Positions 53,936 to 64,000 of a stretch of DNA of 64,000 bases are shown piece after piece. The translations under genes and the position numbers were made by a program. The notes beneath the pieces are model-generated. The model saw only the letters and a list, made by a program, of their open reading frames with translations, did not search any database and was not told where the DNA came from. Each line of letters opens with the position of its first letter. The stretch's first letter is position 1. The stretch covers positions 372,001-436,000 of the forward strand of contig BDGG01000017.1 in the NCBI GenBank assembly GCA_001949185.1, written 5' to 3'. This DNA is from Ramazzottius varieornatus (taxonomy: Eukaryota; Tardigrada; Eutardigrada; Parachela; Ramazzottiidae).

Positions 53936-54435
53936 AGTAGATAAAACACTGAGAAGCAATTAGAGCGGAATACTGAAATTGAGGAAATAATTATGGATTG
54001 TATGATGACAGAGACTGGGTTGTGATGGTTAAGAAGCTTGATTTACCTTCAGGACGTACCCAACATTCCATTTGGAATTGTTTCTCCAAGTTTCCACGAA
54101 CCTCCCACGGATTTCGAAAAATGACTAGAGATCTGTTATTATCTATTGGCGGAACTGCAGTGGTCTCTGCAGAACAGATCAGAAAAGGTCTGTCTTTGTG
54201 GCGGTGCGTCGTGCAAAATCGCGAAAGTAAAGTCGACGAGCGCTCAGAATAGTCCGATTACACCTCTCGTCGGAAGTCTGAAAGTGCTCTCGTCTGGAAA
54301 CCTATATGAGCTATATTACACCTCGACTCATTCCTGGTCATCCAACATGATCTAGGTATAATCACCCATTTCGGAACTCCGACGAGACATCATGTCAGAA
54401 GCATGAAACTGAATTTTATATTGCTGGTCGGAATT
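53936..54435. other. intergenic, no gene recognised
   Basis: 3' flank of the class B GPCR gene. Confidence 0.4.
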
Positions 54436-57006
54436 TTAGACAGCAGTATCCCGGTTGGCCGTTAGATCCAGAGGAACATCTTCCGATCTATTTGGAGTCG
54501 AATTGGAAAGTACTACGGACTGGCGTTGGGCAGGCTGCTGCTGTCTCACTAGAGACTCACACCGACATAACTTGATTAACTTCACTCGTATGGCCTTTCT
54601 TGCAGATATCATGGTGCTCTCAACAATACTGTTCGAATGCGTGATCCGGGTTTTCGTCTTTGGAGACTGGACAATCGGTGCAGCGGCGTTGTACCGTGCG
54701 CCACCCAGCGACGTAGCCTCAGTGTATGTAACCGATGCTGCGCTGTTGAGACTGAGAGAGCGTCCTAGTGCTCGGTCACGTAAAATCCTCGTGGTTAACA
54801 TAAAAAGGGCAGCGACCTGAAAACAAGACAAGTCACCAGTTGAAGCCAGGATGGGACTGTTGCTGCTCAAGGTCTTTCAGACACACCCGCTGTTAAAGTA
54901 GCAACAGATGAGGGCAACCCCTAGTCCCTGTAATCCATCCAAGACGCTGTTCAGGTGAAAGCACAATTGCATGCCGCAGGTATCAGACGGTCGGTAGGCG
55001 GTAAAAGCGAAATGCAAACCGAAAAGGGGGAAGAGGACTAGCATAGCCCTCGTACTCGCTGTGCAACAGAGGACAAGAGATCGTCAGCTCTCTCGCCACA
55101 ATCAGATGATACGACACGGAAAGAAGGCCAACAGCGGGGGTGCGCACCTTAATTTGGCTAGGACGACGTTGCCACAATATTGTTGCTGAGCCTTCCGGAC
55201 CAGTAACGTCAAGATGTACACAAGGAAGTAGAAATTCAGCTACAAAACAAGATGAGATGATTTTATACCTACAAGTGATTCACACAGTTTACGCATGGAC
55301 AAATTTATTGGCAGCAGGCCGAAAGCGGCAGTGCATCGATTGATTTATTTGTTGAATTCAGCATTAGCTGATCGCGCCGCCTTCGGGCCGCTGCCCATAA
55401 TTTTGTCCATGCCAGTAATTAGGTAGAGCACATGTACACGTCGAAGGACTCGGGCGATCTTTCCAAAATAACAGTCAGGAATGGGGAAGGATACTTAGCG
55501 TACCGAGAGGACGAGCAGCGCAGGACTTTTCAGTATCCACTCCAGACGTTCACTTGGTGCTATCCAACAGCTACAATAAATCATGAGATGTGGCGTTTGT
55601 CATTTCCGTTGACTTTAATAAAATCGCATTCGACGCCAGGTCAATGTTTACTCACCCCGTTTCCGAAAACCGTTGGCCAATGTAGAGACCCACCGGTATA
55701 GCTGGTATTCCTGTATTTGAAAATCTGTCAGGCTAATTGAGATTAACCGTGCCGTCATCTCGGATGACAAAGTTGTTTTTCACCCCTCATTACTGTCGCT
55801 AAGTTGATGAAAAGTAGGATGTACCACAGGATGGTTGAAAAACACCGGCTCGTCTACCCGAATTGCAGAATGAGGGGAGAAACTCACCCCATCCCATCAG
55901 GTAATATGACTGTAACCATTGGTCCCGCATGAACACATGGCGAAGATGGCGGAGGAGAAACAGAACTTTGAAATTGCAGTCACAATGCTTGTGTTTCAGT
56001 AAAGTTTTGGTGTGATGTAAGCTGTGCCAAGGTTTCTTCCAGCATGTTTTCTTTACCTTCGCAAAACATCCAGCAATAGTTGTAAAGTCGAAGATACATG
56101 GTGAACGCATAGATAAGTCGGCATTCGACAGAAAGGAAGTTACTGTGGATGAAGGATTCTGGATCGTCTAGAAGTTTACGGGTGACTGAACTTTGAAAGA
56201 TTATCAGCATGATGGCGTTAACCAACAGCGACAGGATGAAATGTGCGTGCATAACATCTCGTTGATGTTGTTGTAGCTGTCTGTAAACGCTGACAAGCTT
56301 AATTTTATAACGGTAATTTACACTGCACTCAGCCACTTAGTTGCAGCAAGAAAACATCAGGAAGGCGGGAACCAGGAAAGGACTCGAGACTGAATAGCAC
56401 AAAGTTTGCACTCGAGATCGATTTTCAGGTGGCGTCACAGAGAAACAACTGGTGTAGTTAGTCCAGGAGCTCCTCGATAAGTTACAACCGAGCTGTGAGT
56501 CTTCTTCGTCCAACCGAAACCATTCGCCATTGTCCACCAAGGGATGACAGTCATGTCGAGTTGCCCACCTGGCGGACGTTCAGCCAACAACAATGTAACC
56601 GTGCGCCACTTGAGACACTCTGGGTGAAATCATTCGCCACCAGAAATCTTGGCATTTTTGAATCCAGCGTAGCGGGGCAGACAGGTAAGGAAAAGGGACT
56701 GATGTGGCTAGGGCACGATTGCTTTGATGCTGTGCCTTGAGGGGACGTGGGCCAACAATGCCATCCATCCCACGTCATGGGACATTCGGATGACACCCCG
56801 TTTTTCCGCTCGAGTTGCTCGTTACAACACTTGAATGCCGCTTGACAGCACCGATTCCAGGTGTCGCTATCACGTTCCAAGTGCCATTCCGGGAAACCGT
56901 ACGTGTAGACGGGCGAGTCTAATGCATAAGATGCCGGAAGTAATACAGACATTAAGTTGCCACCGCAGGATGGAAGTCCGACTGTAGCTAAAATGAGCTG
57001 CAACAT
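54436..57006 (-). CDS. secretin-family (class B) neuropeptide GPCR
   Basis: Exons that join in phase: 56568 down to 56057 (HRM end, TM1-TM3), 55888-55965, 55656-55710, 55504-55570, 55148-55239, 54883-55054, 54436-54816. The first exon starts at ATG 57006 or 56952. The hormone-binding domain reads CPMTWDGWHCWPTSPQGT, WATRHDCHPLVDNGEWF and SSWTNYTSC. Helices: DVMHAHFILSLLVNAIML (TM2), RLIYAFTMYLRLYNYCWMFC (TM3), LMGWGIPAIPVGLY (TM4), CWIAPSERLEWILKSPALL (TM5), STRAMLVLFPLFGLHFAF (TM6), LDGLQGLGVALICCYFN (TM7). The tail ends in about 120 Ser/Thr/Arg-rich residues. Two problems: the junction between the first exon and 56568 is not resolved, and a TAA at 56339-56337 lies in frame between TM1 and TM2. 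Either a small intron is missed or the gene is damaged. Ligand class (DH31/CRF/PDF type) is not decided. Confidence 0.82.
56601..56612. repeat. dispersed GTGCGCCACTTG copy in class B GPCR
   Basis: Exact 12-mer, next to a decayed partner (TCTGGTGGCGAATG complement). It lies where the unresolved first intron should be. Confidence 0.7.
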
Positions 57007-57216
57007 CACTCATAAGCGCAGCAGCTGATCTTTGATTTGAATAGTTGGGAAGCCACCATGCTTCCCAATGATAGCTAACCGTAACTCCTATTACCTTATT
57101 TTTCGAAAATAAGGGGAGCTCCGGAAAGCAAAATGTAGTTACACGTCACGAAAGGGGCGGAGCAAGGCCGTAGCTACAGTTGCAAAGTGAACCGGAGTGG
57201 CAACTTGATAACCGGT
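56945..57216. repeat. second copy of the AAGTTGCCAC terminal-inverted-repeat element
   Basis: Reverse complement of the element split by the hAT insertion: TTAAGTTGCCACCGC at 56952 and CGGAGTGGCAACTT at 57212. It overlaps the start codon and signal-peptide-like N-terminus of the class B GPCR. Confidence 0.85.
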
Positions 57217-58014
57217 CTTCGGTTGCATTATCCGGTGAGGAGTAGCGAAGCAGGCCTTCCGGCTCGTAAGTCAGGGGGTACAGGAGAGAATCGCTGGAAT
57301 AGAAGGTGTAAATGTAGCATAACGCATCTGCAGAATAAACGCCTGTAGGAGATCCAGTCTATGGAGCCACTTTTCAAAAGACGAGGCTCAAACTTGTAAG
57401 TGATGTTCAAATAAATGTCAACAGGAAAACTTCCCCATTCGATCACGCCCTGACAATTTCTGCTACCTTTTTGAATCAAGCGTGATGCAAACTTTCGTAA
57501 GAGGCATCGTATTTAGAATGTTAGAACTGTACATTCGATTTGCAGATTTGGCAAATGCCCCAATCTTTGCCGCCCCTGTTTCCACCGATTCCGCTCAGAA
57601 TCATGGTGCCTTCAAGTTATGATACTACAACCGGCTGTCCAACACACCAACAACGACCCGTGCCACCGTCACGGTAGCACCGATTACTACCACCAGACCA
57701 CCAGGTCCAGCATCGGCACTCAACAGCAGCTGTCTGATGCGGCCAGAGACAAACTTGTGTCACCAGACCAAGAAAACCTTTTTCGGCCAGATCGTTTCGC
57801 CTGATGAACGACATTCCCCACCAGCTGCTCAGAATATTATGAGGTTGATGCTGCTGGCTCAGTATCGGTAAACTACCAGCCTTGTGTCGATGTCGATATT
57901 TGCCTTCCATAAACCTGGTCGTGAAAATGTTTTACACGTTAGCCCGATCGTGGAAGGATACAGTATTTCACTGGGCAATAACCACAAATAGCGGGGCACT
58001 GCAGCTTATGATAT
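57217..58014. other. intergenic, no gene recognised
   Basis: An open minus frame at 57228-57479 (WGSFPVDIYLNITYKFEPRL) may be an exon but has no recognised family. Confidence 0.4.
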
Positions 58015-58254
58015 AGAAGGCTCGGCGAAGCTAAAACAAGCCGTTTTAGACGTTCTTAGCCGTGTCTAAAAATATTTTAGCCGCGGCTAGAATGTATTGT
58101 GCGTTTGAATGATTTATTGATGCCAAAAGTATTTTAGCCGATTCAATATGAATAAATCAATCGAACGCACAATACATTTTAGCCGCGGCTAGAATATTTT
58201 TAGCCACGGCCAAGAACGGCTAGAGCGGCTTATTTTAGCTTCGCGGAGCCTTCT
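58015..58254. mobile_element. 240-bp foldback MITE
   Basis: Ends AGAAGGCTC and GAGCCTTCT; arms of about 110 bp nearly perfectly complementary (TTTAGCCGCGGCTAGAAT, ATTGTGCGTTTGA and complements). Confidence 0.9.
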
Positions 58255-58546
58255 GTAGCTTACGACGTGTTGCCATGTGCAGGGTCGTGAAAATCCAGAC
58301 GAGCACTTAAGCTTGGTGTAATAGTCAGCTACTTTGTACTAGCCATAATAATCGTAATGTTTTTGAAGAGAACTTCTGTAGTGGGGTCGCAGAAAGTTGT
58401 AAGGATGAGGAAGCAACGCAAGTATGTCTTAGACGCAGAATCCACGATGCACCAAGCGTCCTCAGTTTTTGACTGTCTTAGTAGTCGTTGCTCCTGCGTG
58501 GACCCATTTTCAAGTTTTTGAACGTTGCGAAGTCTGGAAAGCCGGA

Positions 58547-60543
58547 ATGAACCGATGTACCTTTGTTGCTGTGTTGTCGATACTACAGGTTTCCTTCGGT
58601 TTCCAGTATGCGCCTGCTATCCCGTGGCTAACTGTTCCCGCCAGCTTCTTCAACCAGCCGATTTGTGAGTGTGATGTGACCGCCTGTCTCGAACGTACTA
58701 CCGTTTTACGGGATGTTTTTTTGGGCAGACTTGGCGAATCCACCAATCTATATGTCTGTCAGAGCTGAGGATATAGCGGAAAAATTTAAGGCTTTTAGAA
58801 TGCTGATGTTTTACGAAAAACCCACGTCACCGCCTCCAGCAACAACGCCTGCTACAACGACACAGACTTCATCGACAGAGAGTACTTCGACCTTGATCAC
58901 CATACGCGGCGAAGGAGTGGGAAGAAGTGATTCCGGTTGGAAAGCTGGGCTGCTGCTCCATGCACGAAGACGATACGTTCCGCTGGCTTCCAGAAGGACT
59001 CAAAGGCAAGGATCTAGAGGTCAGCGTCGCTGAAGGTTTTACGATTATCAAGCAGACTGTCAATTTATCGGCTCTGCCGATAGTGTCAGTGAACTTGACA
59101 CTTCAAGTTTATGTGGTGCTAATCGCATCCCTGCGGCTGCTTTCTCGTGAAGATATTGTGTGTAGCTAGTGTGCATTGAAAGTGAATCTTCCGAGAGAGC
59201 GAAAGTTTGATCTTGCACTAGCAAAACCGGTTACATCTCTGCCTGCATCTGCAAAACAATGCTCCTACCTAGCGGTTCCGGTCGTTATTTTCCGCGTTTG
59301 GTACTTGATCGAGAAAGTTAGATCATCCGCCAAGCTGGTGCGATAATTCATAGCTCGATATCATCGACCTTCTTCCATGCTTGTGTAATTATCATCAACA
59401 GATTTCTCTCACCTAAATATGTTAGAAATTGGTTGTCTGGAAGGCAGATCAAACTTGATTTATCATGTTGCGCTACTGAGTTTCCTGAAGTCCTGTGAGT
59501 CTTACTACGACTCCATCAGCTGTTTCGGTAAACGTAGGACGCACTGTACTTCTAAACCTAAGACTGTCGCACATAAAATTTTCCCCAAGAAATGCTGTCT
59601 TGGGTTGCTGAAGGTACGGGGGATTGTATCATCAGCCTGACGTCCGGCGGACATGCTGACGACCAGCACAAGTGGAACACCGAATGTCATGATGGGGAAG
59701 CCATCATCGCCATTCAGGACACTGGCTCTGATTTTCAGGGTTTCGGATGTAAGTGGATTGATTACACCCGGCGTTAGATGGCAGAACCTCAAAGCGGTGC
59801 GTGCGCTAGCCTGTGCAGTGCTTTGGTTGGCTTCATACATATCAATGGTATTGCTTTGATAGCGGTATGGTGTCGCTTCTTATTTCCCAAGAAACCACCT
59901 TCCTTCGGCTTGTACCCTTATTATCCATGGTGTAATGTCAGGTACGAAAATATTACCAGAATTCCATGATAGAAACTTTTTTCTTTATTTGAACTTTCGT
60001 GCCGTTTTCCAGAGACATTTCTTTGCGGGAGTACTATTGTTACGATAAATTATTTCCTTCGGATACCTATGATACTTTTGTAACAGGTAAATAAGCTGAT
60101 AAAAATAAATTGACAGTATGCTTTATCCCAGTCGTCGGAGCATGTCTTACTGGAGAAAGTTGTACTATGTTGTTTTCCAGCGATGTCATCTAGTCAGTAT
60201 TATCCCGGTGGTATCTCAGTATCCAGTTCCTATAAATGCTGTAAGTGAGCATCGATTATCAGGATGGAGATCCGATGCTGGTGATTCTATACTGTGCTCA
60301 TCTGTTTAATGGGGAACACAGGTCGATTACCGGATGGGTACCACTTTGATTACCGCAGATGCGAGTACAGGTACACCCACGACAGGTGGGTGCTTTTGTG
60401 TAAAATCTGTTTGATCTGATCCTCGACAGGTAGACAATGTTGCCTTGTGTAGGTACGGCGAACACTACGATAACGACCAGTGGCTGGTCAAATGCGAGCG
60501 CGGCTATATTATGACAGGTGCAGCAAACTTTGCGGGACTGTAA
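58547..60543 (+). CDS. secreted dermatopontin-like protein
   Basis: Signal peptide MNRCTFVAVLSILQVSFG. Exons joined in phase: 58547-58664; 58729 to about 58900; about 58910-59058; about 59591-59748; 59863-59941; 60013-60086; 60181-60240; 60322-60370; 60453-60543. After a Thr-rich linker (ATTPATTTQTSSTESTST) come repeats resembling the DERM pattern (xxHxxDxxWxxxC): MHEDDTFRW, GHADDQHKWNTEC, GYHFDYRRCEYR and GEHYDNDQWLVKCERGYI. Each is preceded by a Cys and hydrophobic strand (DCIISLTSG). The join between the second and third exons needs a frame change that no ordinary intron explains (33 bp at most), so the linker region may contain a sequence error or be mis-modelled; one more exon may lie in 59060-59590. 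Expected role: extracellular matrix or hemolymph lectin-like protein. Confidence 0.6.
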
Positions 60544-63113
60544 TGCATGTCACCCAATCACAGCCCGATTCAGCAAAGTTGAACCTGTCCTTCACACTTA
60601 ACCCCTAAAAAAATTCAAGGCTTTCGTTTTCATCTTATCTCACTTGGTTTCTCGTTTTCCAACTTATTCTGCGTGTAACAAACACGCTTTCGATATGTTT
60701 GTGCTCACATCATACTAGGAAGGTTGTTCATTGGTTTTAGCGACGTTTTGGTGAACAAGCGAGGTAGGCGAGGAAGAAGTGATCTTTTTCAGCAAACATT
60801 GTCAACTTTGCTGAATCTGGCTGTAATAACAGGACGTCAAGTCCATGATGCTCTATGGCCACAGTAACTTGTCATCTTGTGGTAGGAATCGGGCAGGCGG
60901 CCAACCCATGGACTAATGCACTGCATTACACCTGGATACAGGTACGGTCATACGCTGTGTGCCATGTAGATTTGCTGTCTTGGCTCTCGTCACGCTTTCG
61001 TCGATCAATAGTGCTGCCCTTTATTCTACGACCCCATGTTTGTGGTACCACATCCGCCAAGCAACAAAACCGTCCAACGACAGAACATCACGACAACAAG
61101 GCAAACCATTCTGGCTAACTCTGCGACAGCACCACCAGAAGAAACCACAACGGCAGTCCCGACTTAACTTTCAAGACAGCCCGAAATTCCAACGGAGTTC
61201 TCCCTACGTCCGACGTGGCAAATACACTCAGCGTCATAAATGACGGTCACTCATTGTCCTGCTTGGTTCCTCGACAACTTTGGAACCACATGTCGAATTC
61301 CACGGATTCAAATTGCTTATTCTACAAGATGCCTTTTGTCTGACCTCTGTGACAATAATCACGTCAAAAGGTGTCGCCGTCAAGATATAAATTCTGGAAA
61401 ACGACTTTGCTTTGAATCGGAAAGATAAATTAAACCTATTGTTATAAAGGTGTGGTTGACGCCTGGCTGGTAGAGTTTAACCGTTGAGGTCTGTTGAAAC
61501 ACGTGTCACCTGACAGCAGATACGGGTTTAAAAAACGCCTTTATTTCCGTGTTCCCGCAATATTTCGTGCCAGTTGACTGACTGAAGTCGCTGTATGGAA
61601 CTACCATCAACATCGGTTTCAGACTGTCTCCTAAAAGATGCATTTTGGATTAGTGGAATGCGACATGTGGTTCCCAGGTTATCGATGTATCAGATCTCTT
61701 GTTCTCGTCAAATGAATTGACCTGGGAGAGCGGGAAGAGTTGACGGGGGTTGCGATGCTAGGGATATAATTCATGACAGAGTGACGATAACGACCTGGGA
61801 AAACTACAACTGACTTGCAGAACAGCATGGAATGACTAACAGAGACTGTCAAAGACAAGTACGAACCTAACTTAAATATCTTAAATAGCAGAAAGTCTCA
61901 CAAGTCTAACAGATAAAGCTAAAAAAACAACGAGTAACCGTCACTTATGACGGTGAGCGTATGTCTTTATGTGTACGCTATCAGAATCGATCCAAAGATC
62001 AATAAAATAACTCCTCGGTCGATCTCCAAGCACTGTAGTTAGTCAGCATATATACAACAACTACGAGCGCTAAATTAGTACAAACTGCGATAGCACGAAT
62101 CACGAGGCAATCAACACGCCATCCAATAGTCCAAACGTGTGCAGTGAGGTGATGTTGCTGACGTTATGTTATCGTAAACAAGAACATTATGCCCAAACCA
62201 AACTATCGTTGATTTACGTAGGAATCCAGAGGAGACGAGAATCATCTGCAGGCATAAAGGAACGTATACGTACGATGGGTAATCATGAGACAGGCCTTTT
62301 CGCTACAGTACGTACGCGACCGATTCACCGTAATACACTTTTCAACACTTCTCTGCGGTTGAATTTCCATTTTGCCGTCCTTTCCGCCTGGCCCATAATT
62401 CTCCCTGTCCCATGAATGCCCATCGTGCGTGTATTGTTACGAGCAAACCCACGTTATAGAAATTTCGCTGTGTGACGAGGCGAAACAACCATAATTTCGA
62501 AGTCGATGTGTACCATAGTTAAACGCCATGGATCTTTCAACCAAATTTCGGACTGCATCCGGTAGGACTCATCGTACTCGTCACCTCAGTCATCAAAGAA
62601 AACATCTGTTTCCTCTGATCTATCGAGTATCAACACCAATCAAGTCACATAGCGAGGCTGTACGTACCGCAGTGCGCGGTTCGTACAAAGTCCACGGCAA
62701 TCGTACAACGCTTGACCCAGTGACCATTCTAAGCACAACTTTTTGAACGTCCAAGTGGAATACGTCACGATGCCTCCATACTACCATTCACGACACCGAT
62801 AATTTCCTGGCAGAGTTCGGCGGTTTCTCACCAGCCAGGACTTTACTTCACTTCAACGAAAATCCGGCTGATTGAGAGGACGGAACAGCGCCGGTCCGCT
62901 GTACTTCAAATCTTTTTGACATTGCACGAGCTATCCAGCTAGGCGTTTAAACGTTATTTGGTGAAGCTCACGCTCTCCTGGGCTGGTTCCCGAGAAGCTG
63001 CATCCGTCATCCGCGGCCTGAGTACCACACACAAGAGACCAGCGTGGAAATTAGGACGAGTTGAATAAGGCCCAGCCACGGTGTCCATCACACTCACAGT
63101 GGCGCCATCACTA
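60544..63113. other. no gene recognised
   Basis: A possible exon NPWTNALHYTWIQ|GTACGG near 60900-60943 is unsupported. A block at about 62330-62430 matches the body of the 43293-43483 repeat in inverse orientation. Short open frames only. Confidence 0.5.
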
Positions 63114-63285
63114 TACAGTGTACGACAAAATTAACCGTTAGAACTGGGAGTAATACTGCAGCTGGAGATATTTACGACTCGGCCAATGAGAATTATATTT
63201 TGCTGCGTGCGCAAATTTCATTGGCTTCATCCATCTGGTTCCATCCAACACCCGTTTTTAACGGTTTATTTTGTCGTACACTGTA
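63114..63285. mobile_element. TACAGTG-type MITE, copy 4
   Basis: 172 bp, ends TACAGTGTACGACAAAATTA and TTTTGTCGTACACTGTA, the best-preserved termini of the family. Opposite internal orientation to copies 1 and 2. Confidence 0.92.
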
Positions 63286-64000
63286 CGCCGGTTACGTGAG
63301 CCACTGGGCACCCCACTTGACCATGCCCTTGCATGAAAGTTGACGACTCTATTACCAGCGGTATCCATACTTCATCTTCGCTTGCATCCAGCCGATGGAT
63401 CTGCTTAAGTGGTCCACATCTTATCATACATACGATCGTCTTGACTTTCTTCTCCCGTAATTTTCGCAACTCCTAAATTAAAAAAGACATGTCGCCGCTC
63501 TTCTTGAAATAAACCAGAAGCTCAGAGATGGCAGAACTGGCGAGATATCTGCTTTGGAAGGAAGGTGGGTCGGACGTAATGCTAAAAAGCCTATTTGACG
63601 TACTATGATCAAACGATCAAGTGTACAAAACAATGCTCCGTGGATATTTCCATGCCGGCTGCCTCGTAGCATTCTTCTTACCATAAGATACAAAAAACGT
63701 TCACAAAAATTCCTTGGTGCTTTCGACTGTCTCAGTTCCAACCATTAGCTTGACCAGTGGTAAGCTCTGTCTCATCTGCGGATGCCGAGTACATTTGGGT
63801 ATCTCCATATAAGAATGCGTCCAAAGTGTGTTTAACCAAATTGTTCAGGAGAACGTTTTAAAGTTTCCGGACCCCAAGGTCTCACTGTAACGAGACTTAC
63901 GCCTACAGCAAACAGACCCCGAAAAACACGAATCGGAAGTCAGAAACAAGCTCCTACCAAAGGTCAGAAAGTTACAAGCCGCAACCCAAAAGAGCTTGAA
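63286..64000. other. no gene recognised; interspersed repeat copy 2
   Basis: 63797-63980 is the second copy of the repeat at 4673-4868. Two open minus frames (63266-63469 and 63478-63741) are unrecognised. Confidence 0.5.

Overview
This window is animal nuclear DNA. Its genes have many short introns (mostly about 40-250 bp), the intron phases fit once exons are joined, and transposon debris lies between genes. I infer a tardigrade (Eutardigrada, Hypsibius/Ramazzottius type). The main reason is a 7-exon, ~657-residue late-embryogenesis-abundant (LEA group 3 type) gene at 32380-36395 and a smaller relative at 42921-43929 that shares its first-exon ending. Chitin-binding, POGLUT2/3, SERP1, TM2D1, eL37 and class B receptor genes confirm a metazoan. 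The species call is inference. A 50-N gap lies at 23790-23839.

Layout. 0-4.4 kb: a secreted chitin-binding (CBM14) gene and a broken eIF4G-like MIF4G gene. 6.5-9.7 kb: a plasticity-related lipid-phosphatase-like membrane protein (+) and a TM2D1-type gene (-). 10.0-17.5 kb is a transposon nest: a hAT element with intact ends and an 8-bp target duplication inserted in an older repeat, a degenerate Tc1 element, a MITE, and a pair of 195-bp inverted arms. 17.9-20.8 kb: POGLUT2/3-like glucosyltransferase and SERP1/RAMP4 (both ER). 21.8-30.8 kb: two tandem two-domain Ly6/GPI-anchor genes with identical intron phases; the upstream copy (28771-30760) has three disabling lesions. 32.4-43.9 kb: the large LEA gene, ribosomal eL37, a small INAF-like membrane protein, two small secreted peptides and the small LEA gene. 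44.5-50.3 kb: a C2H2 protein, an LSm14-family protein with two LSm14 domains made by exon duplication, and an intronless rhodopsin-like GPCR. 51.7-57.0 kb: a broken UDP-glycosyltransferase of plant/bacterial type and a 9-exon secretin-family (class B) GPCR. 58.5-60.5 kb: a dermatopontin-like secreted protein. 60.5-64 kb: no gene recognised.

Themes: (1) desiccation proteins built of 11-residue repeats; (2) many recent gene breaks (MIF4G, Ly6 copy B, UGT, possibly the class B GPCR), each of which could instead be an assembly base error; (3) several dispersed repeat families, including a 12-bp palindrome-forming motif (CAAGTGGCGCAC and its complement) concentrated in introns and gene flanks. Exon coordinates were worked out by hand from splice signals, phase continuity and family resemblance. 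No database search was possible.
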